Shown: piece by piece, positions 7,870-14,855 of the stretch | How the letters are laid out: each line of letters begins with the position of its first letter | Position numbering within the stretch: position 1 is the stretch's first letter | Assembly (NCBI GenBank): GCA_963808455.1 | Contig: CAWEHT010000202.1 | Location: 1 to 17,800 of the forward strand | Reading direction: 5' to 3' | Length of the DNA stretch: 17,800 bases | Source: CAWEHT01 sp963808455 | GTDB lineage: Bacteria > Chloroflexota > Anaerolineae > CG2-30-64-16 | The notes under the pieces: generated by a model | Databases searched by the model: none | What the model was told of the DNA's origin: nothing | The model's input: the letters and a program-made list of their open reading frames with translations, nothing else | Translations under genes and position numbers: made by a program

Positions 7870-7955
7870 GGACCCCACGCAGCAAGCAGGCTCGCCCGAG
7901 CGAAACGGATAAATCTGCCGGCTAATTGGAGCGATCGGGATGGCCGGCCGGCAGT

Positions 7956-7984
7956 AGGGTAGCATGGCCGGCCCACTCTGTCAA
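7956..7984 (-). promoter_or_regulatory. Sigma-70-like promoter for the MoaD/molybdenum hydroxylase operon
   Basis: On the minus strand a perfect TTGACA (7984-7979) is followed by 17 bases and a weak -10 TACCCT (7961-7956). It lies about 87 bases before the MoaD-like start. Two copies of ATGGCCGGCC (7940-7949 and 7964-7973, read on +) flank the -10 and could be a repressor site; that part is inference. Confidence 0.45.
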
Positions 7985-8065
7985 GCATGAGTTTACAGAT
8001 TCGAGATCCTGGGTGCTTTGGTTCACATTTGGGACGGTTTGCCCTCGAGGATCACGCGGGGCAGA

Positions 8066-8094
8066 TTGGAAGTTTCCCGGTTCGCATTTATGAT
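8066..8094 (+). promoter_or_regulatory. Sigma-70-like promoter for the cobalamin reactivation-domain gene
   Basis: TTGGAA (8066-8071), a 17-base spacer and TATGAT (8089-8094) match the bacterial housekeeping consensus well. The predicted transcript start near 8101 leaves a leader of about 33 bases with a GAGAGGGG ribosome binding site before ATG 8134. Confidence 0.6.
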
Positions 8095-8133
8095 AGGGCC
8101 GCGAAATCGAACCGCGAGAGGGGTAGAAAAACT

Positions 8134-8862
8134 ATGGCGGTGTTGCGAGATTGGGATCTGTTGCTGGATGCCGACAAGGTGCTGTGGGGCCAGGGCGCGG
8201 ACCCGGCCGCCATCCGGGCGCGCCGGCCGAAACTGGCCGCGTTCGCAGAGCAGGTCATCGAGGAGTCGCGCGGGCTGATCCAGCCGGCCGTATGCTACGA
8301 GCGGGTCCCCGTCAAGGAACTTCGACACGAGCGCCTTGCCCTGGGCAGCGCGGAGCTCCGGGCCGGCCAGGGTGGCTACCTGGCCGGCCCACTGGTCGCG
8401 CAGCACCTGGCCGGCGCTCAAGAAGTCGTCGTCGCAGTTTGCACCGTGGGCGAGGGGCTCGGCAAGCTCAGTTCCGAGATCTTTGCCAGCGACCCGGTGC
8501 GGGGGTTGGCCCTCGACGGGTTGGCTTCCGCCGCGGCAGAAGCCTTGGGTGAAGCGGCCTGCCGGCGCTTCGAAGCCATGGCAGCCGCCGAGGGCCAGAT
8601 GACCAGCATCCCGCTCAACCCCGGCATGGTCGGATGGCCGCTGCAGGAGGGGCAAAGGCAGGTGTTCGGCCTCGTTGACACGAAAGATATCGGCGTGCGT
8701 CTGAACGGCGACAGTGGCCTGATGACGCCGCTCAAATCCCTTTCGCTGGTGATGGGTTTCGGCCGCGATCTCGATCGCACCGGGCGGAGCTGCGACTATT
8801 GCGCCATGAGCGAGACTTGCCGATACAAGGACCATTACCAGGGAATAGGGAGTAGGGAATAG
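8134..8862 (+). CDS. Stand-alone cobalamin-dependent methionine synthase activation-domain protein
   Basis: This 242-residue protein resembles the C-terminal reactivation domain of MetH, which binds S-adenosylmethionine and remethylates oxidised cobalamin, but stands alone without catalytic domains. Family signs are VCTVGEGLG at about 102-110, the AdoMet-site-like segment SIPLNPGMVGWPL at 158-170, DIGVRLN at 185-191 and LMTPLKSLSLVMGFG at 196-210. A cysteine cluster follows, C220-x2-C223-x5-C229, not part of classic MetH and similar to Fe-S or metal sites in corrinoid-protein reactivators. ATG 8134 is supported by GAGAGGGG about ten bases upstream. The last residues (GIGSRE) are encoded by a heptamer tandem repeat that probably extended the protein. 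No corrinoid methyltransferase is adjacent, so its partner may be elsewhere. Confidence 0.8.
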   Translation: MAVLRDWDLLLDADKVLWGQGADPAAIRARRPKLAAFAEQVIEESRGLIQPAVCYERVPVKELRHERLALGSAELRAGQGGYLAGPLVAQHLAGAQEVVVAVCTVGEGLGKLSSEIFASDPVRGLALDGLASAAAEALGEAACRRFEAMAAAEGQMTSIPLNPGMVGWPLQEGQRQVFGLVDTKDIGVRLNGDSGLMTPLKSLSLVMGFGRDLDRTGRSCDYCAMSETCRYKDHYQGIGSRE

Positions 8863-8867
8863 GCAGG
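8840..8867 (+). repeat. Heptamer tandem repeat at the gene end
   Basis: AGGGAAT, AGGGAGT, AGGGAAT and the decayed AGGCAGG follow one another from 8840. The array forms the last codons and stop (TAG 8860-8862) of the activation-domain gene. It resembles the short tandemly repeated heptamers known from filamentous cyanobacterial intergenic DNA; spread by slippage or as a dispersed family is inference. Confidence 0.7.
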
Positions 8868-8966
8868 GAGGGGCTTCAGTAGCAGCGTCTGTCATGCTGA
8901 CCGCAGTGCAAAGCTCGGGTGGGCGGGGGACGCGCGCCGCGGCAGGGAGCCGGCGATGCATCCGTT

Positions 8967-9005
8967 GTGCCCGGCCTGGGGAGCCCGGCTCCTTCGGCCG
9001 GGCAC
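8967..9005. repeat. Strong inverted repeat between convergent genes
   Basis: GTGCCCGGCC (8967-8976) pairs perfectly with GGCCGGGCAC (8996-9005), and the 19-base interior can pair again (GAG/CTC around CCCGG). It lies in the 182-base gap between the activation-domain gene and the oppositely oriented secreted-protein gene. No T-run follows on either strand, so it is a termination or RNA-stability candidate only. I see nothing else in this gap. Confidence 0.5.
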
Positions 9006-9044
9006 GTTGAGTCGTCGAATGCGGTCAGGGTGTCGGCCGAAGGA

Positions 9045-10248
9045 TCACGGGTTCTGAAAGTTGTCCCTACACGAGCCATGTGCCGCCTGGAGCCGGCGCG
9101 CCAGGCAGCATCGGGCCAACGTTCCTGCCTCCCGTTGCGCGGGGGCCGGGCTCGCGGGCTGTTCGCCGAGCTCCCTTAGGGCAAGGACTGCGCCGAATCC
9201 GGGCTGACCATCAATGCCGATTCGTTCGACGGCTTCGAAGTCGCTCCCCGGAATCGTGCCCAGCTCGTGCAGGTCGTCGTTGTCCCAACGCTCGTCGGGC
9301 ACCCCGGATACGTACCACGGCGATCCATTGTCGGCCAGGATCATGCCATAGGTCTTGAGGGCCGTGAGGATCACCTGGTTGGACGGCGAGAAGCCGGAGA
9401 TATCCACACCGGCTTTCAGGCGAAAACGCTCGCCCATGGGCGGATAATCGGGGTCGGTCAACGACGAGGCTTCGTGGCGTGCCGGCCACACGAACGCCTC
9501 CTGGGTTTGCGGCGCCGTGAAGCGCAGCGCATGGCGGATGATACCGCTGGCGACCTCGTCATAGCGGACCAGCCCGGGCAACATCGGCAGCCCTGCGGCA
9601 TCGGCGGAGGTCCATCCTGCCGGGCGCAGCGCGTCGGAGTTGAGATCGAAGATCGCGCCCGAGCCGGCTTGCCAGCTGCCGTCGGGCTGTGGCCAGGCAT
9701 CGTAGATCTCGTAAAGCCGGCAGGTGCCCGTATCGACCACGAGCACGTGCCGGTCGCCTGTGCTGTCGGAGTTGCCTTCGATCGGTGCCGTGGTGGGTAT
9801 CGGGTAAGGCCCCGGGTCGCTCTGGTCGGCGTAATCGAAGCTGATGCTCACGAACGGCTGCGTGCCCGGCACGAGGACATACGGGATGCCGATCGGGCTG
9901 TCGCTGCCGGGCGGCCACACTCCTTCGCCGAAATCGGCCTTCAACCCGGCCGATGGGCCGATTTGGGTTACGTACGCGTCGGATTGGGCGCTGGGGAGCA
10001 GCGCATTCCACGCGGTGGTTCCAGATATTGTCGGCGGGAAATATTGTGCAGTCCCCGATTGTAGGGCCCGGGGCCGCCTGTATGATCACCGGCAGATAGA
10101 TCGTGGGCGCTGCCTCCCGACTGGTTGATGTCTGAACGATATGGCCGGGCGCGACACCCTGCGCGTGGACCGGAAGCCAACCCAAAGTGCTGCCAACGAC
10201 GAGAATAGTCAGTCCCACGATCGCCGTCCCTGCGCGGCGATTTTGCAT
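9045..10248 (-). pseudogene. Secreted protein of unknown function, one frameshift
   Basis: The gene starts at ATG 10248 with GGGGAGGGG shortly upstream. Residues 1-30 form a Sec signal peptide (NRR, hydrophobic core, VHA-Q cleavage-like site). A linker containing YLPVIIQA (about 51-58) precedes the conserved domain starting at DCTIFPADNIWN (about 66-77). One extra base near 10002 breaks the frame just after this motif. The following frame continues the domain with SDAYVTQIGPSAGLKADF, GIPYVLVPG, DPGPYPIP, GDRHVLVVDTGTCRLYE, GSGAIFDLNSDALRP, GLVRYDEV, HALRFT, KTYGMILADNGSPWY and GSDFEAV. Corrected length is 400 residues. I recognise this as a recurrent uncharacterised exported domain in Chloroflexota and Actinobacteria, with no known activity. 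The last 50 or so residues after GSDFEAV are low-complexity and may be out of frame or non-native. Confidence 0.75.
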
Positions 10249-10280
10249 TGTGCCCCTCCCCGGCTTGCGAATCTAGCAGG

Positions 10281-10289
10281 ATCATAGCA
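10281..10289 (-). promoter_or_regulatory. Extended -10 promoter element for the secreted-protein gene
   Basis: On the minus strand TGCTATGAT (10289-10281) matches the extended -10 form TGnTATAAT, which can work without a good -35; none is obvious here. It lies about 33 bases before the ATG at 10248. Confidence 0.45.
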
Positions 10290-10349
10290 TGCTTCCGCCG
10301 GTGGTGCCAGCAGGCGAAAGCTGGGCGGCAGGCAAGCGTCGCATGAGTG

Positions 10350-10394
10350 CCAACCAAAACCGGTTGGACAAACGATAGGAATCCGTCGTACAAT
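10350..10394 (+). promoter_or_regulatory. pckG promoter with overlapping inverted repeat
   Basis: TGGACA (10365-10370), an 18-base spacer and TACAAT (10389-10394) form a likely sigma-70 promoter about 32 bases before the pckG start. The inverted repeat CCAACC/GGTTGG (10350-10355 with 10362-10367) overlaps the -35 and is placed where a repressor operator would be. The regulator is unknown. Confidence 0.5.
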
Positions 10395-10426
10395 ATCAGC
10401 CAAATCGAGCAAGAAAGGGGCTTGTG

Positions 10427-12265
10427 ATGGAAATCCCGGCCTACGTGACCAACACACGATTGTGCAACTGGGTCCAGGAGGCTGTTGCCTTGTGCGAGCC
10501 AGATGCCGTGCATTGGTGTGACGGCTCACAGAAGGAATACGACGATCTCTGCGATCAGATGGTGGCAGCCGGCACGTTTATCAGGCTCAACCCCGAGGTT
10601 CGCCCCGGCTGCTTCCTGGCCCGTTCCGACCCGAGTGACGTGGCGCGAGTCGAGGACCGCACATTCGTCTGTAGCTGCAGCGAGTCGGATGCCGGGCCGA
10701 CCAACAACTGGGTAGATCCCAAGGTCATGAGGGATACGCTGCGGGGGCTCTTCCACCGGTCCATGCAAGGCCGGACGATGTATGTCGTCCCTTTCAGCAT
10801 GGGGCCCTTGGGCTCGCACATTGCTCACATCGGCGTCGAGCTCACGGATTCCCCCTATGTGGCAGCCAACATGCGCATCATGACACGCATGGGCCGGGCA
10901 GCGCTGGAGGTGCTGGGCGACGGCGAATTCGTGCCATGCCTGCACTCGGTCGGCATGCCGCTGGCTCCCGGCCAGCATGATGTCCCCTGGCCCTGCAACC
11001 GGGAACATAAGTACATCGTTCACTTCCCCGAGGACCGCTCGATCTGGTCATACGGCAGCGGCTACGGCGGCAATGCTTTGCTGGGCAAGAAGTGCTTTGC
11101 TTTGCGCATCGCCTCCGTAATTGCCCACGACGACGGTTGGCTGGCCGAACACATGTTGATCCTGGGCGTGGAGTCGCCTGACGGCGAGAAGACCTATGTC
11201 GCCGCCGCTTTCCCAAGCGCCAGCGGCAAGACCAATTTCGCCATGCTGATCCCGCCGCGTGAGATGGATGGGTGGAAGGTTACCACCGTCGGCGACGACA
11301 TCGCATGGATCAAGCGAGGCCCCGACGGGCGAATTTACGCCATCAATCCTGAGGCAGGGTTCTTTGGTGTTGCGCCGGGCACTTCCGAGACCTCGAACGC
11401 CAACGCAATGGCCAGCATCACCCGCAACTCGATCTTCACGAATGTGGCGCTCACGCCCGATGGCGACGTCTGGTGGGAAGGGATGACCACGACGCCTCCG
11501 CCCGAGCTCACCGACTGGCAGGGTCAGCGCTGGACGCCGGAAAGTAGGCGCAAAGCCGCACACCCCAACGCGCGCTTTACGGCCCCGGCCGCCCAGTGCC
11601 CCTCGATCGATCCGGCATGGGAGGACCCGCTCGGCGTGCCCATCAGCGCTTTCATTTTCGGGGGCCGGCGAGGGACCGTCGTGCCGCTGGTCTATCAGGC
11701 ATTCAACTGGAACTACGGCGTCTACCTGGCTGCGACGATGGGTGTGGAGACGACCGCCGCTGCCACCGGGAAGGTTGGCGAAGTGCGGCGTGATCCGATG
11801 GCCATGCTGCCGTTCTGCGGCTATCATATGGCGGACTACTTCAATCACTGGTTGCAGTTCGGCCGCACCCTCAACGACCCACCACAAATTTTCAACGTCA
11901 ACTGGTTCCGCAAAGACGCTCAGGATGGTTTCCTGTGGCTGGGCTACGGCGAAAACATGCGCATCCTGAAATGGATCGTCGAGCGGGTGCGGGGGCGGGC
12001 CGTGGCGGTGGAGAGCCCCATCGGCTGGATGCCCCGCTACGAGGACATCGACTGGCGGGGCATGGAAGGCTTCACGCGAGAGCAGTTCAACCACCTGATG
12101 GCCCTCGATCGCGATCAATGGAAGCAGGAGGTCCTCTCGCATGAGGAGCTGTTCATCAAGCTCTACGATCGGCTGCCCAAAGAACTGATCTTCATCCGCG
12201 AGCTGCTGCTTTCGGCATTGTGGCGGTCGCCCCAGCGATGGGAGCTGCTCGACAGCAGACCCTAA
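10427..12265 (+). CDS. pckG: Phosphoenolpyruvate carboxykinase (GTP)
   Basis: This cytoplasmic enzyme converts oxaloacetate and GTP to phosphoenolpyruvate, CO2 and GDP, the entry step of gluconeogenesis. At 612 residues it has the normal length of the GTP-dependent class. Visible sites are the P-loop FPSASGKTN at 262-270, kinase-2 motif GDDIAW at 289-294, EAGFFGVAPGTS, RRGTVVPLVYQAFNW, the PEPCK-specific FCGYHMADYFNHW and the guanine-pocket region NVNWFRKDAQDGFLWLGYG. The P-loop has Ser266 where vertebrate GTP enzymes have the reactive Cys. ATG 10427 is preceded by AAGAAAGGGG with a six-base gap; GTG 10424 is the alternative. The gene has its own promoter and ends in an intrinsic terminator, so it is probably monocistronic. 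No damage is seen. Confidence 0.97.
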   Translation: MEIPAYVTNTRLCNWVQEAVALCEPDAVHWCDGSQKEYDDLCDQMVAAGTFIRLNPEVRPGCFLARSDPSDVARVEDRTFVCSCSESDAGPTNNWVDPKVMRDTLRGLFHRSMQGRTMYVVPFSMGPLGSHIAHIGVELTDSPYVAANMRIMTRMGRAALEVLGDGEFVPCLHSVGMPLAPGQHDVPWPCNREHKYIVHFPEDRSIWSYGSGYGGNALLGKKCFALRIASVIAHDDGWLAEHMLILGVESPDGEKTYVAAAFPSASGKTNFAMLIPPREMDGWKVTTVGDDIAWIKRGPDGRIYAINPEAGFFGVAPGTSETSNANAMASITRNSIFTNVALTPDGDVWWEGMTTTPPPELTDWQGQRWTPESRRKAAHPNARFTAPAAQCPSIDPAWEDPLGVPISAFIFGGRRGTVVPLVYQAFNWNYGVYLAATMGVETTAAATGKVGEVRRDPMAMLPFCGYHMADYFNHWLQFGRTLNDPPQIFNVNWFRKDAQDGFLWLGYGENMRILKWIVERVRGRAVAVESPIGWMPRYEDIDWRGMEGFTREQFNHLMALDRDQWKQEVLSHEELFIKLYDRLPKELIFIRELLLSALWRSPQRWELLDSRP

Positions 12266-12272
12266 CCGGCTT

Positions 12273-12306
12273 GCCGCGCTGCCTCAGGCGGCACGCGGCC
12301 TTTATT
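12273..12306 (+). terminator. Intrinsic terminator of pckG
   Basis: GCCGCG and TGCC (12273-12283, one bulged C) pair with GGCA and CGCGGC (12290-12299) around a six-base loop, followed at once by CTTTATT. It begins seven bases after the pckG stop. The T-run overlaps the stop codon of the convergent gene. Confidence 0.75.
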
Positions 12307-13021
12307 CCTTGAGGCTGATGCGGGGGCTGCCGGCCGACAACAGCTCGATGCGGGTGCGTCCGCCGCAATACTGCTTGACCAGCCCTGCCGATCGCCTGGC
12401 AGATTTCGAGCACCTCAGCCGCCGGGACGGGCGGCAAACCGTGAACGTTGTATTCGACGGCCGTGCTGTCGAGGCGGCGTGAGCGTAGCGTGCCCCTGTC
12501 GCCAGGTCCAGCGGCGTGTGAGGACGGTGTTGCCCTCGGCGAAAATGATCTCGCCCGGTTCCGGATGCTCGAGGGTCTCGGAACCGAGGGCCACGAAGTC
12601 TTCCGTCCCGTCGGCCGGGCGAAGGGCCAGGTCCTCGGTCACTTCGTCGATGGCATGGGCGCCGGCGGGCACCAGGTAACGCAAGGACACGATGTTTCCG
12701 ATATCGACGAGGATGTTGATGGAGGGCAGTGGCTCGCCACGCAGCGCCGCGGCGCGTCATGGCCTCAATAGAGGAGCGGAAGTCACCGGGCTTGGCCCCG
12801 AAGGCCCTGAAGGCCTCGCGCCATGCCCGGATCCGCGGGTGTTCGGCAAGCCCGGCGAGGGCCAGCCTCTGGCGCAGACCTTCCTCGGCCGCTCGCAGCT
12901 CGCTCACCAGGTCGTCAGGCGAAGGACCGTTGGTCAGCCCGTACGCGAGCATGATGCCTCGCACGTACCCGGGATACTTCGCAAACACGTCGGTGGATAC
13001 CAGGTAATGGACGTCGTTCAT
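12302..13021 (-). pseudogene. B3/B4 tRNA-binding-domain protein, three frameshifts
   Basis: This stand-alone protein carries the B3/B4 domain otherwise found in phenylalanyl-tRNA synthetase beta chains; free-standing forms are widespread and may edit or bind tRNA or amino acids, without an established role. ATG 13021 has AGAGGT six bases upstream. The first frame gives GLTNGPSPDDLVSELR and WREAFRAFGAKPGDFRSSIEA. After an extra base near 12748 the next gives PLPSINILVDIGNIVSLRY, GAHAIDEVTEDLALRPA and RRWTWRQG. After another near 12489 the third gives LDSTAVEYNVHGLPPV and EVLEICQAIG. A last one near 12386 returns to frame one for the end GLVKQYCGGRTRIELL. Removing three bases gives 238 residues, the usual size. 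It is divergent from pgi, with 104 bases of shared upstream DNA, and convergent with pckG. Confidence 0.8.
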
Positions 13022-13125
13022 CGGCTACCTCTCGGGGGAGGACTTCAGAGAGTCCGTTGCTTCAACCGGCGGATGCCTGGCTCTGGGATATTTCACAGCC
13101 ATGTCGCAGCCAGAATGAGGGGATT

Positions 13126-14772
13126 ATGAGGCCTATGTGCGCACGAATGCAACTTTCGCAGATGGCGAGTTGGCGAGCTCTGCAAGAGCACTACCGTGAG
13201 ATCAAGGATTTGCACCTCCGCGAGCTGTTTGCGGCCGACTCGGCGCGGAGCGAGCGATTCACCTGTGAAGCCGTTGGTCTGTGCCTGGATTACTCCAAGA
13301 ACCGCATCACAGCGGAGACGCTCCGGCTCCTGCTGGCGCTGGCGGAGGAGTGCGACCTGCGCGGCCGCATCGAAGCCATGTTCGGCGGTCAGATGATCAA
13401 CGTGACCGAGCAGCGGGCGGCGCTGCATGTTGCCCTGCGCACGCCGAGGGGGACGCACCTGTATGTGGATGGCCACGACGTAGTGCCTGACGTCCACGCC
13501 GTCCTGGACCGCATGGCGGCCTTCGCAGCCCGCCTCAGATCGGGTGACTGGCTAGGCTATACCGGCCAGCCGATCCGCAGCGTGGTGAACATCGGCATCG
13601 GCGGCTCCGACCTGGGACCTGTCATGGCCTACGAAGCGTTGAAGGCGTACAGCCAGCGATCCCTGGCTTTCCGTTTTGTCTCGAACGTGGACAGCACGGC
13701 TTTCGTCGAGGCCACGCGCGACCTGGAACCGGGCACGACCCTGTTCATCATCTCGTCGAAGACCTTCACGACCCTCGAAACCATGGCCAACGCGCGCGCC
13801 GCGCGCGCCTGGTGCGTGGGCGCGCTCGGCAGCGAAGCCGCCGTGGCGAGGCATTTCGTGGCGGTCTCGACGAACGAGGCGGAGGTCTCGCGGTTCGGTA
13901 TCGACGCGGGGAACATGTTCGGCTTTTGGGATTGGGTCGGTGGGCGCTACTCCATGGACTCGGCCATCGGGCTGTCGACCATGCTCGCGATCGGGCCCGA
14001 TAACTTCCGCAGCATGTTGGCCGGCTTCCACGCCATGGACGAGCACTTCCGAGCGGCACCCTTCGAGCGGAACCTCCCGGCCCTGATGGGGCTGTTGGCC
14101 CTCTGGTACAACAACTTCTTCGGCGCGCAAACCATCGCGGTCTTGCCCTATGACCAATACCTTGCGCGCTTTCCGGCCTATCTGCAACAGCTGACGATGG
14201 AAAGCAATGGCAAGTCGGTGACCTGTGAGGGCACCCCGGTTGACTACCAGACAGGCCCCATCTATTGGGGCGAGCCGGGAACGAACAGCCAGCATTCATT
14301 CTATCAGCTGATCCACCAGGGCACGAAGCTGATCCCATGCGACTTCATCGGCTTCGCTCGCACGTTGAACCCGCTGGCCGGGCAGCATGATCTCTTGATG
14401 GCCAATGTCTTTGCGCAGGCCGAGGCCCTGGCGTTCGGCAAGACTGCCAGCCAGGTCGAGGCCGAAGGCACGGCGGGGCCGCTCGTGCCCCATCGCGTGT
14501 TTTCCGGGAATCGGCCATCGAACGTGATCTTGGCCGAGCAACTTACTCCGGAGATGCTGGGCAGGCTGGTCGCGCTGTATGAGCACAGCGTTTTCACGCA
14601 AGGTGTGATTTGGAACATCGATTCGTTTGACCAGTGGGGTGTTGAGCTGGGTAAGGCCCTGGCTCAGCGAATCGTCCCCGAGCTGACCGCGGCGGAGCAG
14701 GTTCCACTTCAGCACGATGGTTCCACCAACGCCCTGATACGGCGGTACCGCGCCTGGCGGGGCCCGGGCTGA
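13126..14772 (+). CDS. pgi: Glucose-6-phosphate isomerase
   Basis: This cytoplasmic enzyme interconverts glucose 6-phosphate and fructose 6-phosphate in glycolysis and gluconeogenesis. From ATG 13126 it has 548 residues, almost the length of the E. coli enzyme. Family signature one, DWVGGRYSM, is at 269-277 and signature two, FDQWGVELGK, is near 501-510. Catalytic residues can be placed by motif: Glu359 in MESNGKSV, His390 in NSQHSFYQL and Lys510 in GVELGK. NIGIGGSDLGP and SSKTFTTLET are the phosphate-binding loops. GAGGGG stands three bases before ATG 13126, which is close. ATG 13135 is a possible alternative, and the frame extends upstream to TTG 13057 without protein-like content. It lies 83 bases before tdh on the same strand. 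No damage is seen. Confidence 0.97.
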   Translation: MRPMCARMQLSQMASWRALQEHYREIKDLHLRELFAADSARSERFTCEAVGLCLDYSKNRITAETLRLLLALAEECDLRGRIEAMFGGQMINVTEQRAALHVALRTPRGTHLYVDGHDVVPDVHAVLDRMAAFAARLRSGDWLGYTGQPIRSVVNIGIGGSDLGPVMAYEALKAYSQRSLAFRFVSNVDSTAFVEATRDLEPGTTLFIISSKTFTTLETMANARAARAWCVGALGSEAAVARHFVAVSTNEAEVSRFGIDAGNMFGFWDWVGGRYSMDSAIGLSTMLAIGPDNFRSMLAGFHAMDEHFRAAPFERNLPALMGLLALWYNNFFGAQTIAVLPYDQYLARFPAYLQQLTMESNGKSVTCEGTPVDYQTGPIYWGEPGTNSQHSFYQLIHQGTKLIPCDFIGFARTLNPLAGQHDLLMANVFAQAEALAFGKTASQVEAEGTAGPLVPHRVFSGNRPSNVILAEQLTPEMLGRLVALYEHSVFTQGVIWNIDSFDQWGVELGKALAQRIVPELTAAEQVPLQHDGSTNALIRRYRAWRGPG

Positions 14773-14801
14773 GCGCCCCGCCCCCTCGAGGACACGGAAT
14801 C

Positions 14802-14835
14802 CAGGTCAAGTCAGCAAACAGGTCAAGTCAGCAAA
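14802..14835 (+). repeat. Perfect 17-bp tandem direct repeat upstream of tdh
   Basis: CAGGTCAAGTCAGCAAA occurs twice head to tail with no spacer (14802-14818 and 14819-14835), within the 83-base pgi-tdh gap and ending 20 bases before the tdh start. It could be an operator pair, a leader RNA element or a recent slippage duplication. No other copy was noticed in the window. Confidence 0.85.
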
Positions 14836-14855
14836 AAGGAAGCAGGTGCGACACC

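Noticed and set aside
11048..12142. A 364-codon open frame on the minus strand opposite pckG
   Set aside because: It is a by-product of GC-rich codon use in pckG. It has no ribosome binding site, no recognisable domains, and lies wholly within a highly conserved enzyme gene.
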